A DNA stretch of 64,000 bases, taken from contig NZ_WUEG01000006.1 in the NCBI RefSeq assembly GCF_010468565.1, positions 62,001 through 126,000 on the forward strand. The letters run 5' to 3'. Made by a program: the position numbers and the translations under genes. Source of the stretch: Allomuricauda sp. TY007 (lineage in GTDB: Bacteria > Bacteroidota > Bacteroidia > Flavobacteriales > Flavobacteriaceae). The notes under the pieces were generated by a model, which made no database searches, was not told the DNA's origin, and saw only the letters and a program-made list of their open reading frames with translations. Positions 1 through 9,738 of the stretch are shown here, piece after piece (the first letter of the stretch is position 1; every line of letters starts with the position of its first letter).

Positions 1-647
1 TAGAAGTTTCTTTGGTATGTATCATGTACCGTGCCTTCAACATATTGGCAAAGGCTATCCACTTTGCCGTATCTCCCTGATAAATAAAATCATCCTCTCC
101 CATTGAAACGGTTGTTTCTCCTTGGAGATTATTAATCCCTTCATCCAAAAAGCCCATAATCGTGGCATAAAGTTGCTCATCGTCATCATAAGAAGGGGTA
201 ACGGTTTCAAAAGTAAAGCTTTCTGAATATGGCATATCGCCAAAAATATCCACACCCATTCCTAGATTCAATGCCATTAAGACTTGCGCAGCCCCTTTAT
301 AATGGTTCGCTTCTTGTTCTTCTGCTTTTTCAATCAATACTGTTAAATCGGTCATCACATTATATATATTGAACCAAGTATTGTTGTTACTTACAGGCTC
401 CATTGTATCAGAAGCACTTGCTGGATTTGGTGAAGCTAAATACTGTACATAATTTGAAGTAATATCCCCTACCCTAAAAATATTTTTTGCAGATTCATAG
501 GTAGTATTGATCATTAATCCCGAGATAGGGGCATCTTCAGGGTTATTAGGGTTTTCGTTTACATCTAAATAGGAGTCGCATGAAACTACCATCAAAACCA
601 AAAACAAACCTAAATTCTTCACTATTTTTTTCGTTATTTTCATCATT
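1..647 (-). CDS. SusD/RagB-like outer-membrane lipoprotein (3' part beyond window)
   Basis: Only the N-terminal ~215 residues are in the window. The protein starts with a lysine-containing N-region and hydrophobic stretch ending in VVSC, a lipobox, then a DVNENPNNP segment and an AKWIAFANMLKARY segment, both typical of the SusD-like_2 family. SusD lipoproteins cap the SusC transporter and bind the glycan or peptide substrate on the cell surface. Two adjacent ATG codons are possible; the second (644) has better spacing from an AGGA. It lies 7 bp behind the SusC gene in the same direction, so the two form one operon. The substrate cannot be told from the sequence. Confidence 0.9.
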
Positions 648-654
648 CCTGTTT

Positions 655-3600
655 TTATAGTCCAAAGTTTAACGTTAGAAAATAGCTCTGGGTTCCTGGA
701 AAACCAAGACCTGTGAACCCTATGGCATTCCCGCCTGCTCCAGCAGAGAATGATTCAGGATCAAACCCATCCCATGGGGAATATAAAATAATATTGTTTG
801 CCGCCAATGAAATCCTCATCGATGTAAATGGCAGTTTTGAAAGCACTTTATCGTTTAAGTTATAGGCCAACGAAATATTCCTTAGCTTAATAAAGCTTGC
901 ATCCTGAACGAAATTCTCACTTATTCCTCTATATGCATTTCTCCAAAAACCGGCACCATAATCTCTACCATCCGGTCCCACACCTTGTCCAAGCCATACT
1001 TCTTGGGTGTTTGGGGTGCCATCGGCCAATACACCATCAAAGACACGAAAATCGTTTCTTGCCAAAGTATACTCGTTTTTACCAAACGCTGACAAAAAGT
1101 TGTCAAATTGATTATACTGATCTACATCTGCCCTAAAATCGACCAAAAAACTCAATTCAAAATTCTTATAGGTAAATTGATTCCTTAAGCCTCCTATCCA
1201 TTTTGGAACGGCGTTACCGAGTATAAGTTGATCTCCATTACGGACGGGAAAGCCATCATCCCCTATGACCGTCGGCAAATTACGTTGGAGAAAAATAGAT
1301 TCTTCGTTTGCTCCGTATCTTTCATAGCTTGAACCATACAAATTTCCATAGGCCTCTCCTTCTATCAATTTCATGGTCACAGTACTTCCGGCATAACCAA
1401 ACTGGTTGCCCACTACTATCTCATCAATACCTTCCCTTATTGATTTTACCTCATTGTTGTTCATCGACAGGTTGGCGGTCGCTTTCCAAGTAAAATCCTC
1501 ATTACGAACAATATCTGCGCCAAGTACAAATTCAAATCCACTATTTTGTATTTCCCCGGCATTGGTTATATATGAGGAAAATCCTGTAGCATCGGAAATG
1601 GGAACTGGTATAATTTGATCTTCTGCATTGGATTTATAGTAGGTAAAATCCAAATCCAATCGACTATCAAAAAAAGATAACTGTGCCCCAAATTCCATTG
1701 AAGTAGTCAATTCAGGTTTTAACATTGGGTCACCAAATTCACTATTACGGCTAAATCCAACTTGGCCGCCCAGTGGAAAATGGTCTGGTGAAACAAATGT
1801 TGCTCCAAGTACATGAGGGTTTGTGTCTTTACCTACTTGTGCCCAAGATGCCCTTATTTTTCCGAAAGTGAACCATGTAGGAACATCCAGATGCTCTGTA
1901 AACACATAACCCAGATTAATGGAGGGGTAAAAGAATGAATTATTGTTCTTGGGCAGTGTTGAGGAAATATCATTACGGCCCGTTACATTTAAAAATAGAT
2001 AGTCTTTATAGTTTAACATTAAATCACCATAAAAACCAACCAATCTTCTTATACTCTTTCCTTGCTCCGAAAATATCCTGCTTGTATTATTGAGGTTATA
2101 AAACTCAGGTATAATAAAAACCTCTCCTCTTGAAGTTATTCGATCATATTTTCTTTCAAATATATCGTTCCCCAAGCGCAAAGTAGTGGTAAAATCTTCA
2201 CCAAACTTATTGTTGAGTGTGATATAAAAATTAGAAGTAATATCCCTACTGTTTATCCGTGTTTCCTCCAAATAGCCTTCAGAACTCAAGGGCACTTCAC
2301 CGTCAATTCCTTTAGGTCCGGGAGTAATCTCCGTTCTGGAGTCACTATAAAAGTCGGTACCTATTCTGTACGAAAGGGTCAACCATTCCCATGGACTATA
2401 ATTGAAGTTAAGGTTACCAATAATCCGGTTTACATCGTCTTTATAGGTACTAAAACGAGCATCATAAATAGGATTGGTATTCCCATAAGTCTTCATGGTT
2501 CCATCTTCATTTATATAATCCCTTACATCTTGGGTTTCCGCCCAATACATCATCCTTTCCATAAAACGGTCATGAGGAACCCTGTTTCCTCCTGAGTTGG
2601 AATAGTTTATGGAACCACCAAAATTGAATTTTTCGTTCATTGTGACCGTTCCCGATATTTTAGCAGTAGTCCGATCCCAAGTACTAAAAGGAATAATCCC
2701 TTTTTGATCCAAGCGACCCAAGGATGCATAAAACGTTGCTTTTTCACCGCCTCCGGATATACTTAAACTATGATCTGTTCGTACACCTGTATCAAATGCC
2801 CTATTCCAATTATCTTGGTATTTATGCCCTGGTTCAGTTTGGGCAACCTCATCTATTGGCGCTCCCCAACTAGGCCAAAAACTTGAAGGATCATATTCTC
2901 CGCTAAAACCCTGCCCATATTCTTTTTGGAGCTTGGGCAAACGATTAAGTTCTTCAAATCCTACGGAAGTATTAAGATTGATGCTTACCTTACCTTTTTC
3001 ACCTTTCTTGGTAGTAATAATTACCGCGCCATTTGCAGCTCGCACCCCATAAAGGGCCGTTGCTGCAGCACCTTTCAATACGGACATGGATTCCACATCT
3101 GCTGGATTAATGTCTGCTGCCCTATTAGAAAGCCCCCTTGGTGTGTTGGGAGATTCAACAGTCGAATTGTCAATAGGCACGCCATCCACTACAAAAAGTG
3201 GTTGATTGTTTGCGCTAGGATCCAATGAATTGATTCCCCTAATGATAATTCTAGCACTTTGTCCCGGTGCACCTCCCGAATTAGTTATTTGCACACCCGC
3301 AACTTGTCCTTGCAGAGAGTTGACAAGATTGGTTTGCTTTGTGTCGGCAATGGCTTCCGCATCAATACTCTGCGCTGCATAACCTAACGATTTCTTTTCT
3401 TGGGATATTCCAAAAGCTGTTACAATAACCTCCCCCAATTGTTCTGCATCTTCTTCCAAAGACACATTGATAGTCGTTTGAGTACCTACGGTAACTTCTT
3501 TTGGTTTCATTCCCAAATAAGAAAATCTCAAGATCTGCCCGCTAGAGGCGCTAATGGAATAGTTTCCATCAAAATCTGTAGTTGTTCCGGTGTTTGTGCC

Positions 3601-3726
3601 ACTTACCACAATGGTCACGCCGGGCAAAGGTGTACCCGAAGTATCGGACACTGTACCCGTAACGGTCTGACCAAATGCAGCAACACAAGAAAATACTGCA
3701 ATAATTGTCAAATAAATGTTTCTCAT
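655..3726 (-). CDS. SusC/RagA-family TonB-linked outer-membrane transporter
   Basis: 1023 residues. Residues 1-20 are a signal peptide ending FGQ; about 21-95 is a carboxypeptidase-regulatory-like (CarboxypepD_reg) beta-sandwich; a TonB box-like region around EVIVTAFG and a plug domain follow (LQGQVAGVQI, IIIRGINSL, LYGVRAANGAVIITTKKG), then a 22-strand-type barrel ending in hydrophobic LNFGL. Known role of the family: TonB-dependent uptake of large nutrients together with a SusD lid, which is encoded directly downstream. No polysaccharide-lyase or glycoside-hydrolase gene adjoins on this side, so the substrate is open; genes beyond the window edge may decide it. Confidence 0.95.
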   Translation of the reverse strand: MRNIYLTIIAVFSCVAAFGQTVTGTVSDTSGTPLPGVTIVVSGTNTGTTTDFDGNYSISASSGQILRFSYLGMKPKEVTVGTQTTINVSLEEDAEQLGEVIVTAFGISQEKKSLGYAAQSIDAEAIADTKQTNLVNSLQGQVAGVQITNSGGAPGQSARIIIRGINSLDPSANNQPLFVVDGVPIDNSTVESPNTPRGLSNRAADINPADVESMSVLKGAAATALYGVRAANGAVIITTKKGEKGKVSINLNTSVGFEELNRLPKLQKEYGQGFSGEYDPSSFWPSWGAPIDEVAQTEPGHKYQDNWNRAFDTGVRTDHSLSISGGGEKATFYASLGRLDQKGIIPFSTWDRTTAKISGTVTMNEKFNFGGSINYSNSGGNRVPHDRFMERMMYWAETQDVRDYINEDGTMKTYGNTNPIYDARFSTYKDDVNRIIGNLNFNYSPWEWLTLSYRIGTDFYSDSRTEITPGPKGIDGEVPLSSEGYLEETRINSRDITSNFYITLNNKFGEDFTTTLRLGNDIFERKYDRITSRGEVFIIPEFYNLNNTSRIFSEQGKSIRRLVGFYGDLMLNYKDYLFLNVTGRNDISSTLPKNNNSFFYPSINLGYVFTEHLDVPTWFTFGKIRASWAQVGKDTNPHVLGATFVSPDHFPLGGQVGFSRNSEFGDPMLKPELTTSMEFGAQLSFFDSRLDLDFTYYKSNAEDQIIPVPISDATGFSSYITNAGEIQNSGFEFVLGADIVRNEDFTWKATANLSMNNNEVKSIREGIDEIVVGNQFGYAGSTVTMKLIEGEAYGNLYGSSYERYGANEESIFLQRNLPTVIGDDGFPVRNGDQLILGNAVPKWIGGLRNQFTYKNFELSFLVDFRADVDQYNQFDNFLSAFGKNEYTLARNDFRVFDGVLADGTPNTQEVWLGQGVGPDGRDYGAGFWRNAYRGISENFVQDASFIKLRNISLAYNLNDKVLSKLPFTSMRISLAANNIILYSPWDGFDPESFSAGAGGNAIGFTGLGFPGTQSYFLTLNFGL

Positions 3727-4021
3727 TACTTAAGTTTGTGTTAATAGACCCGAAATTTGTTCAATTTTTTTTACAAATCAAACATTTAATCCAAAAAATG
3801 TTTAATTCATAAATATTAACTCTATTCAGTCAATAATTTTTAAATCCTTGGCAAACCTTTTAAAAAATACGTTTTTTTTTACCAGACTTTTAGTGTAAAA
3901 AAATTCTTCTCCATAGCACTTTAGCTTGACAAAATGTTAACATTTTAAGTCTAAATTCTTAATTTTTACAAAAATTATTGCTATCTTTTAAATATTCTAA
4001 CACTTTTAAAAGTAGAGCATT
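3727..4021. other. AT-rich divergent spacer
   Basis: Spacer between the SusC gene (leftward) and the small secreted protein gene (rightward). It is very AT-rich. A TATCTTTT at 3982-3989 is one base off the TAnnTTTG -7 box and lies about 33 bases before the ATG at 4022, so it may serve the rightward gene; no convincing -33 TTG accompanies it. I see no gene or hairpin here. Confidence 0.4.
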
Positions 4022-4465
4022 ATGAAAAAATCAGTTTTACTTTTCACTATTATTCTTGTTTTTTTGCTTACAGGAAGCTTTAATGGACAAAAACCCAACA
4101 GTCCAACTATTGAAGGTACTTGGGAATTACAAAGTTTTTATAACTATGACGGAGAAAATGTTATAGATACCATAATAAAATCTGACGGTTACAGACAGGT
4201 TAAAATGTATTCCAAAGAAAAGATTATGTGGACCCGATATGTACCGGACGACCCTAACGGTAGATTTGGCTATGGTTCATACAAAATAACGGACAGCTCA
4301 TTGATCGAGGTAATTGAGTATGGTGACGACGAGATGATGAAAGCTCTGGATACCATGCGAAACTTCACTTTTGAGCTCATCTTAAAAGAAAATACATTCA
4401 GCCAAATTACAGTTGACTCGGATGGCAACAGAACTTTTTCAGAAAATTACAAGCGGATTGATTGA
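4022..4465 (+). CDS. small secreted protein of unknown function, lipocalin-like
   Basis: 147 residues with a signal peptide (KKSVLLFTIILVFLLTGSFNGQ). The mature part begins with IEGTWEL and alternates short hydrophobic strands (QVKMYSKEKIMWTRY, GYGSYKI, FELILKENTFSQITV), the pattern of small lipocalin-like/DUF beta-barrel proteins common in Bacteroidota. No catalytic motif is visible. It stands alone, convergent with thioredoxin reductase across a shared terminator. Function is not known. Confidence 0.75.
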   Translation: MKKSVLLFTIILVFLLTGSFNGQKPNSPTIEGTWELQSFYNYDGENVIDTIIKSDGYRQVKMYSKEKIMWTRYVPDDPNGRFGYGSYKITDSSLIEVIEYGDDEMMKALDTMRNFTFELILKENTFSQITVDSDGNRTFSENYKRID

Positions 4466-4480
4466 GTTACAATCAACAAA

Positions 4481-4506
4481 AAAGGCACTGAAGTTTCAGT
4501 GCCTTT
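4481..4506. terminator. bidirectional terminator
   Basis: Perfect 12-bp inverted repeat (AAAGGCACTGAA / TTCAGTGCCTTT) with a 2-nt spacer. It is flanked by A-rich sequence on the left and T-rich sequence on the right, so it can stop transcription in both directions. It sits between convergent genes. Confidence 0.85.
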
Positions 4507-4530
4507 TAAATTTTTAGTACAAACTACTAC

Positions 4531-5499
4531 TTATGATGCCAATACTTCTTTGCTCTCTACCGAAGCCAAGTAACGCTCTGCATCCAAAGCGGCCATACAT
4601 CCAGTTCCTGCAGCAGTAACCGCCTGTCGGTATATTTTATCCTGCGCATCGCCACTGGCAAAAACACCTGGTTTGTTTGTTTTGGTAGATTTTGGCTGAG
4701 TAATAATGTAGCCTGTTTCGTCCATATCCAATTGTCCCTTAAATATATCGGTATTAGGTTTATGCCCAATGGCGATAAACAATCCTGTAACTGGTATTTC
4801 TTCTTTCTCACCAGTTTGATTGTTCACCACACGAACACCCTCCACAACCTGTTCTCCCAAAACTTCATCTATTTCGGTATTGTATCGGATTTCAATATTG
4901 TCCAAACTATTTACACGATGCTGCATGGCTTTGGAAGCCCGCATGTAGTCTTTACGGACCAACATGGTCACTTTTGTGCATATATTGGCTAAATAGGATG
5001 CTTCCTCTGCCGCAGTATCCCCAGCTCCCACAATGGCCACATCCTGACCTTTATAGAAAAAACCGTCACAAACCGCACAGGCCGATACTCCACCGCCCCT
5101 TAGTCGCTGCTCGCTTGGTATATTCAAGTACTTGGCGGAAGCTCCTGTTGAGATTATCACGGTTTCAGCTTCCAATTGGGTGGAATCGTCGACTGTAATT
5201 TTATGTATTCCACCAACCTCATCACTAAGTTCCACAGCGGTTACCATACCAATTCTCACCTCGGTACCAAACCTTTCTGCCTGCTGTTGCAACTGTATCA
5301 TCATGGTTGGGCCATCGATACCTTCTGGATAGCCTGGGAAATTATCCACTTCGGTAGTAGTGGTCAATTGCCCACCGGGCTCCATTCCGGTGTACATTAC
5401 TGGTTTTAAATCTGCCCTAGAGGCATAAATGGCCGCGGTATAACCGGCTGGTCCTGATCCAATGATCAATGTTTTGATTCTTTCCACTTGTTCTGACAT
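4531..5499 (-). CDS. trxB: thioredoxin-disulfide reductase
   Basis: 322 residues, the usual length. FAD-binding GSGPAG at 14-19, redox-active CAVC at 141-144, NADPH-binding GAGDTAAEEA, and the C-terminal FAD motif FASGDAQDKIYRQAVTAAG are all present. It reduces cytoplasmic thioredoxin with NADPH. It is a single-gene unit: a TACTTTTG box (5527-5534 on the complementary strand) lies about 30 bp before the ATG, and a terminator follows the gene. Confidence 0.97.
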   Translation of the reverse strand: MSEQVERIKTLIIGSGPAGYTAAIYASRADLKPVMYTGMEPGGQLTTTTEVDNFPGYPEGIDGPTMMIQLQQQAERFGTEVRIGMVTAVELSDEVGGIHKITVDDSTQLEAETVIISTGASAKYLNIPSEQRLRGGGVSACAVCDGFFYKGQDVAIVGAGDTAAEEASYLANICTKVTMLVRKDYMRASKAMQHRVNSLDNIEIRYNTEIDEVLGEQVVEGVRVVNNQTGEKEEIPVTGLFIAIGHKPNTDIFKGQLDMDETGYIITQPKSTKTNKPGVFASGDAQDKIYRQAVTAAGTGCMAALDAERYLASVESKEVLAS

Positions 5500-5526
5500 A
5501 AATCTTCTTCCTGATATGTTACTTTA

Positions 5527-5534
5527 CAAAAGTA
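5527..5534 (-). promoter_or_regulatory. candidate -7 box of trxB
   Basis: Exact TAnnTTTG match (TACTTTTG) on the minus strand, placing a start about 20 nt before the trxB ATG. No clear -33 TTG at the normal distance. Confidence 0.4.
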
Positions 5535-5640
5535 GGTTTTTTGTCCAAAACCTTACACCATGGCATTTTCATGTTTTCTTAAAAGATGTGAACAATTGTG
5601 AATGATTTTTCCCTTTAAAGCTCTTTGAATATTTCTAAAA

Positions 5641-5868
5641 TAAAAAGGAGCCGAAAAAACGGCTCCTTTCCGAAAAAGTAGGTCAAATTTATGGGAACAT
5701 AATTTGATCTTAGAAAACCGTTACAACCAAGGGGCTCAACCTCAAAAACCCCTTGGAGCAACGTAAACCTTGTTATAAATAAGATAATAGGTAAAGAACA
5801 CAAAGTACCCTATAATCACCCCATCCTATTTTAAAGGTTTTAACTCAAGCTGTAAAGCTTTGCGTTAA
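5641..5868 (-). ncRNA. candidate structured small RNA, about 230 nt
   Basis: On the minus strand an exact TATGTTTG box (5875-5882) is followed by five consecutive stem-loops and ends in a strong intrinsic terminator (5644-5669). The stems are: 5840-5868 (TTAAC..AAGCT / AGCTT..GTTAA), 5782-5813 (11-12 bp, one bulge), about 5723-5764 (CGTT plus CCAAGGGG / CCCCTTGG plus AACG with an internal loop), 5683-5707 (about 10 bp) and the terminator. The only long reading frame here runs through the terminator and looks non-coding. Size and architecture resemble housekeeping RNAs such as 6S, but I cannot assign a family. A 3' UTR of rimK is an alternative; the exact promoter box argues for an independent gene. 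Confidence 0.5.
5644..5669 (-). terminator. intrinsic terminator
   Basis: 10-bp perfect stem AAAGGAGCCG / CGGCTCCTTT with a 6-nt loop, followed on the minus strand by TTTTTATTTT. It terminates leftward transcription from the candidate RNA or from rimK. Confidence 0.85.
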
Positions 5869-5874
5869 CTGGAA

Positions 5875-5882
5875 CAAACATA
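5875..5882 (-). promoter_or_regulatory. candidate -7 box of the structured RNA
   Basis: Exact TAnnTTTG (TATGTTTG on the minus strand). It would start transcription near 5868, directly before the first hairpin. No clear -33 TTG was found. Confidence 0.4.
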
Positions 5883-6047
5883 CTATTGTCCTTTGATTTG
5901 GAAGGGGTACAATTAACGAATGGTGCTTTTCCGTTTACGGATGCCCATTTTCAATTTATATTCGTGTTTTTGAAGCCTTGTGTAGGAAAATATATCTAAA
6001 ATGTGATAATTGTTTGAAATTCAAATAATTGAGTAAAATCAGTGGCC

Positions 6048-7418
6048 TTATTGCTTGTATTTCAATTTTTTCTCGATGGTCTCGATCATTACATTGGCAA
6101 TATCCTTTCCGGTAGTATTTTCAATTCCTTGAAGTCCTGGCGAAGAATTCACCTCCAAAAGTAAGGGGCCTTTGTTAGACCGGATAAGGTCAACCCCTGC
6201 AACATCCAAATTAAAGACCTTTGCAGATTTAATGGCCAACTTTCGCTCTTCTGGGGTTATCTTAACTTTTGATGCTGCCCCACCTTGGTGGATATTGGCC
6301 CTAAACTCTCCTTTTTCTGCAGTACGTTGCATGGAGGCCACCACCTTTCCGTTCACTACAAAACAACGAATATCGTGTCCATTGGCTTCTTTGATGAACT
6401 CTTGTACCAAAATATTGGTCTGTACACTTTTAAAAGCGTTGATCACACTCTCCGCCGCTTTATTGGTTTCGGCCAAGACCACCCCTTTTCCTTGGGTGCT
6501 CTCCAACAATTTAATTATGAGCGGGGCTCCACTTACCATACGAATAAGGTCTTTGGTATCCATCGGGGATTTGGCAAAGCCCGTAGTGGGTATATGAATA
6601 TCGTTTTTGGAGAACAATTGTGATGCAAAAAGCTTGTCCCTGGATCTACCAATGGAGTCAGCAGAGTTTAAACAATACACCCCCAATGTATCAAACTGCC
6701 TTAAAAGAGCACAACCGTAAAAAGTAACGGCGGGTTTAATTCTTGGAATCACGGCATCGAACTTATCCAAAATGTTTCCGCCACGGTATCTAATCTCGGG
6801 AGTTGCGGCATCCAATTTCATGTAAACGTGCTCCACATTCAAAAAAACCACTTTATGGCCCCGCATCTCGCCTGCCTCAATAATTCTTTTGTTGCTGTAC
6901 AGGTTTGGGTTACTGGCCAACAACCCCAATCTAAGCCCCTTTTTCTCCGTTGTGAAGGGTTGGTACTTCTGTTCCAAATCCTCATCGGAAATATCTCCCT
7001 GCACAAAACTTTGGGATGGGTCTACCAAATATCGTCCATTGATCGCCTCACGGCCAAGCAACATTCGATACTCCATGGTATCCCTATTGGCCAAAGTCAG
7101 CTCAATTTCAAAGACATTGCCCGCAATATTTACATTGGTCTTGATTACGGGACGTTCCTCTGCAATGCCTTGCGAACTTTTTACGCTACGCACATCGACC
7201 AATTTAGCTTGGCATAAGATAGATATACTTCTATTGTCTTGAACCGGGTTTACCTCAAAACGAACCCATTCTTCCAGGCCTTTGTTAAAAATTTTAATCT
7301 TACTGGCTTGGATGGATGATGTTTTTGCTCCGGAATCTACTCTGGCCTTTATGGCTGGAATTCTCAAATCATCAAACTGGCACCATTCTTCGCTGCCCAA
7401 AATTTTAAAATCGTTCAA
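6048..7418 (-). CDS. RimK-family ATP-grasp ligase with N-terminal retropepsin-like domain
   Basis: 456 residues. Residues 1-150 match the RimB/Zn_protease-like (retropepsin-fold) family, with the DSGAKTSS motif at 28-35 and LLGREAING near 125. Residues ~155-456 are a RimK ATP-grasp: GKGVVLAE glycine-rich loop, and DVAGVDLIR...[15 protein letters not shown] for Mg/ATP and substrate binding. RimK enzymes add glutamate to ribosomal protein S6 or ligate similar amino acids; retropepsin-like partners are usually encoded next to rimK rather than fused to it. The ORF is 13 bp downstream of an RMD1-family gene in the same direction. Confidence 0.88.
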   Translation of the reverse strand: MNDFKILGSEEWCQFDDLRIPAIKARVDSGAKTSSIQASKIKIFNKGLEEWVRFEVNPVQDNRSISILCQAKLVDVRSVKSSQGIAEERPVIKTNVNIAGNVFEIELTLANRDTMEYRMLLGREAINGRYLVDPSQSFVQGDISDEDLEQKYQPFTTEKKGLRLGLLASNPNLYSNKRIIEAGEMRGHKVVFLNVEHVYMKLDAATPEIRYRGGNILDKFDAVIPRIKPAVTFYGCALLRQFDTLGVYCLNSADSIGRSRDKLFASQLFSKNDIHIPTTGFAKSPMDTKDLIRMVSGAPLIIKLLESTQGKGVVLAETNKAAESVINAFKSVQTNILVQEFIKEANGHDIRCFVVNGKVVASMQRTAEKGEFRANIHQGGAASKVKITPEERKLAIKSAKVFNLDVAGVDLIRSNKGPLLLEVNSSPGLQGIENTTGKDIANVMIETIEKKLKYKQ

Positions 7419-7431
7419 AACAAATATGTAT

Positions 7432-8217
7432 TTAACTAATTAATCGCATAATGAACAGGTCCACAACCTCGACCAAAATCAAGATAATAATGATCCACTC
7501 AAGCCTGCTGCTTTCCCTATGGTCCATAATATTCATGAACAGACTGAGGTTTTCCTTGATCACATTGCCCTGTTCCTTTATATTTCGGTACCTTTCCTTT
7601 AGGTCAAAGATTTGTTTTAAACCTTTGTCCAATCGGTCGAGCTCCAAATCTTCCCAAACTACTTCGTGGGAATCAAAAATATAGAGGTTTTCGGAAATTT
7701 GATTGTTAATGTTCAATACTTTGGCGATATGTTTTTTCAACTTTCTCCCTCCTATGTCCAACTTTCCTTTTTGCTCCAAATATGTGGTATGCTGTCGGGT
7801 TTCTTTCATGGCCTCTTCCGATAGTCCCTCAAAATAATCCAGAGCCACAGATTGCGACAAATGCAACAATGCCAAACGAATACCTTCTACATTGGACTCC
7901 GGCAATATTACCTTATCATGGTCAATGATTGCTTCTTCCTGATCGTTCACCAATTCCATATCCATGGTTTCAGTGATGTAGGATTCCTTCCATTCCTTGC
8001 CAAAAGGCTTGATTTCGCCCAAAAGTTGGCTTATGTCCGCCTCACTGTATCCAAAAAAGGATATAACACCGTATCTGAAGACATAAAGGTAACGTGATGC
8101 ATCCGAATAAAAAAGTTCATCCCTATCACCATAAACAAGTTCCTTGACCAAAGCTTTCCTGCAAGCTGGGATATTGATACTCGCTGCCAAGTGCAGAGCC
8201 ATTGCCTTTGATTCCAT
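7432..8217 (-). CDS. RMD1/SIF2-family (DUF155) protein
   Basis: 261 residues. The [17 protein letters not shown] segment, the middle [11 protein letters not shown] segment and a long helical region (~140-240) ending in one transmembrane helix ([19 protein letters not shown], 243-261) match the RMD1/DUF155 family, known from yeast Rmd1 and mitochondrial RMND1. The bacterial role is unknown. It is anchored by its C-terminus and probably co-transcribed with the RimK fusion gene that follows 13 bp later. Confidence 0.8.
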   Translation of the reverse strand: MESKAMALHLAASINIPACRKALVKELVYGDRDELFYSDASRYLYVFRYGVISFFGYSEADISQLLGEIKPFGKEWKESYITETMDMELVNDQEEAIIDHDKVILPESNVEGIRLALLHLSQSVALDYFEGLSEEAMKETRQHTTYLEQKGKLDIGGRKLKKHIAKVLNINNQISENLYIFDSHEVVWEDLELDRLDKGLKQIFDLKERYRNIKEQGNVIKENLSLFMNIMDHRESSRLEWIIIILILVEVVDLFIMRLIS

Positions 8218-8399
8218 TTTGGTAAGCTATTAATATGATTAAAACCAGTCAGTTCGAATTTTTCCCTTTAGGAAAAATTACCTGCCTGTCGGTGGCAGGT
8301 CGAGAACAAGGTCTATTTCTCGATACATTTTTTTGAACTTAGGTTCAAAAAACCACTCGAAATGACCACTTTTTTGGCAAAATGTGTTTTGAGTTAACA
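8218..8399. repeat. spacer with dispersed palindromic repeat
   Basis: Contains two adjoining hairpins: CCTGCC-N7-GGCAGG at 8281-8299 and CGAGA-N12-TCTCG at 8300-8321. The first resembles the hairpins at 50.58-50.64 kb, so this looks like a member of a dispersed intergenic repeat family. No gene seen. Confidence 0.5.
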
Positions 8400-8708
8400 T
8401 TATTCTTCTTCCGAAGCCTCAAGCTCATCGGTATCCAAATCTGAGTCTTCGCTATCATCGTTGTCCGAATCATCAAAATCCTCCATGGCCATCACTAAGC
8501 GTTTGCTAACTTTTACCAAATAGGCGGTGTCTTCGGTACGGACCTCAACACACTCCACTACCTCATTATTGGCGTTCCGGTAGGTAACAATGTCATCATC
8601 ATCGTATCCATCGGGAAATTTTTCCACAAGAAGGTTGAGCATGTTTTTATCTAACTTTTTGTAGTCTACAATCACTCGTTTTAAAACTGGTATTTGTCCT
8701 TTTCTCAT
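8400..8708 (-). CDS. small acidic protein of unknown function
   Basis: 102 residues: a basic N-terminal part (MRKGQIPVLKRVIVDYKKLD), a central region with FPDGYDDDDIV and ECVEVRTEDTAYLVKVSKRL, and a C-terminal tail of almost only Asp, Glu and Ser. I do not recognise a named domain. It starts 2 bp after the deoxyhypusine-synthase-like gene, so translation is probably coupled and a link to polyamine metabolism is likely but unproven. Confidence 0.7.
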   Translation of the reverse strand: MRKGQIPVLKRVIVDYKKLDKNMLNLLVEKFPDGYDDDDIVTYRNANNEVVECVEVRTEDTAYLVKVSKRLVMAMEDFDDSDNDDSEDSDLDTDELEASEEE

Positions 8709-8710
8709 GG

Positions 8711-9685
8711 CTACATGTCTAATAGGTAAGCAAAAATCAAAGGCGCCACAATGGTCGCATCCGATTCTACAATAAATTTGGGTGTGTCAATATCCAGTTT
8801 GCCCCAAGTGATTTTCTCGTTGGGAACGGCTCCTGAATATGACCCGTAACTTGTAGTGGAATCACTGATTTGGCAAAAATAGCTCCAAAATGGCGTTTCT
8901 GTCTGTTCCAGATCTTGATAGAGCATCGGTACCACACAAATAGGGAAATCTCCCGCGATACCTCCACCAATTTGGAAGAATCCAATACCGTTTTCCGAGT
9001 TTTTCTGATACCAATCGGCCAAAAACGTCATGTACTCTATACCGGATTTTACGGTACTGGCCTTTAGTTCTCCTTTGATCACGTAGCTGGCAAAAATGTT
9101 GCCCATGGTGCTGTCTTCCCAACCGGGGACCACAATGGGCAAGTTCTTTTCAGCTGCCGCATACATCCAAGAGTCCTTTATGTCTATTTCGTAGTACTGC
9201 TCCAAAACACCCGAAAGCAGGAGTTTGTACATAAACTCATGCGGAAAATAACGTTCTCCATTGGCCTCGGCCTCTTTCCAAATGTCGTAAATGTGTTTTT
9301 GCAGCCTTCTAAAGGCTTCTTCTTCGGGAATGCAGGTGTCAGTTACTCGGTTTAGACCTTTTTCCAAAAGGTCCCACTCTTCTTGTGGGGTCAAATCCCT
9401 ATAGTTGGGCACCCTTTTGTAGTGGGAGTGTGCCACTAGGTTCATTAAATCCTCCTCGAGATTGGCCCCTGTGCAAGATATAATATGAACTTTATCGGTA
9501 CGGATAATTTCCGCAAATATTTTGCCCAATTCGGCCGTACTCATCGCGCCAGCCAAGGAAACCAACATTTTGGAACCTTTGTTCAACTGCTCTTCGTAGC
9601 CTTTGGCCGCATCCACCAAAGCGGCGGAGTTAAAGTGCAAAAAGTATTTTTGTATAAATTGTGATATTTCTCCTTTGTTACTCAT
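8711..9685 (-). CDS. deoxyhypusine synthase-family protein
   Basis: 324 residues. NAD-binding segments MLVSLAGAMSTAELG and ISCTGANLEEDLMNLV, a glycine-rich IGGGIAGD, and TWGKLD (Lys about 296) aligned with the catalytic lysine region of eukaryotic deoxyhypusine synthase (WGKI). Bacteria lack eIF5A, so family members are thought to transfer the aminobutyl group to a polyamine, for example in homospermidine synthesis. It lies between agmatinase (53 bp upstream) and the small acidic gene, which fits a polyamine role. Product inferred, not shown. Confidence 0.9.
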   Translation of the reverse strand: MSNKGEISQFIQKYFLHFNSAALVDAAKGYEEQLNKGSKMLVSLAGAMSTAELGKIFAEIIRTDKVHIISCTGANLEEDLMNLVAHSHYKRVPNYRDLTPQEEWDLLEKGLNRVTDTCIPEEEAFRRLQKHIYDIWKEAEANGERYFPHEFMYKLLLSGVLEQYYEIDIKDSWMYAAAEKNLPIVVPGWEDSTMGNIFASYVIKGELKASTVKSGIEYMTFLADWYQKNSENGIGFFQIGGGIAGDFPICVVPMLYQDLEQTETPFWSYFCQISDSTTSYGSYSGAVPNEKITWGKLDIDTPKFIVESDATIVAPLIFAYLLDM

Positions 9686-9738
9686 TGTAATTACTATGTT
9701 TTTGGAATTTTCGAAGACTGTGTATTTGCTTCAAATCT

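Noticed and set aside
655..3744. Several plus-strand frames of 60-114 codons inside the SusC gene
   Set aside because: Antisense shadows of a well supported 1023-residue protein, with no initiation signals or family motifs.
5615..5803. 62-codon minus-strand frame between rimK and trxB
   Set aside because: It runs through a strong terminator hairpin and over structured stems, with no family-like features; the region is better explained as non-coding RNA.
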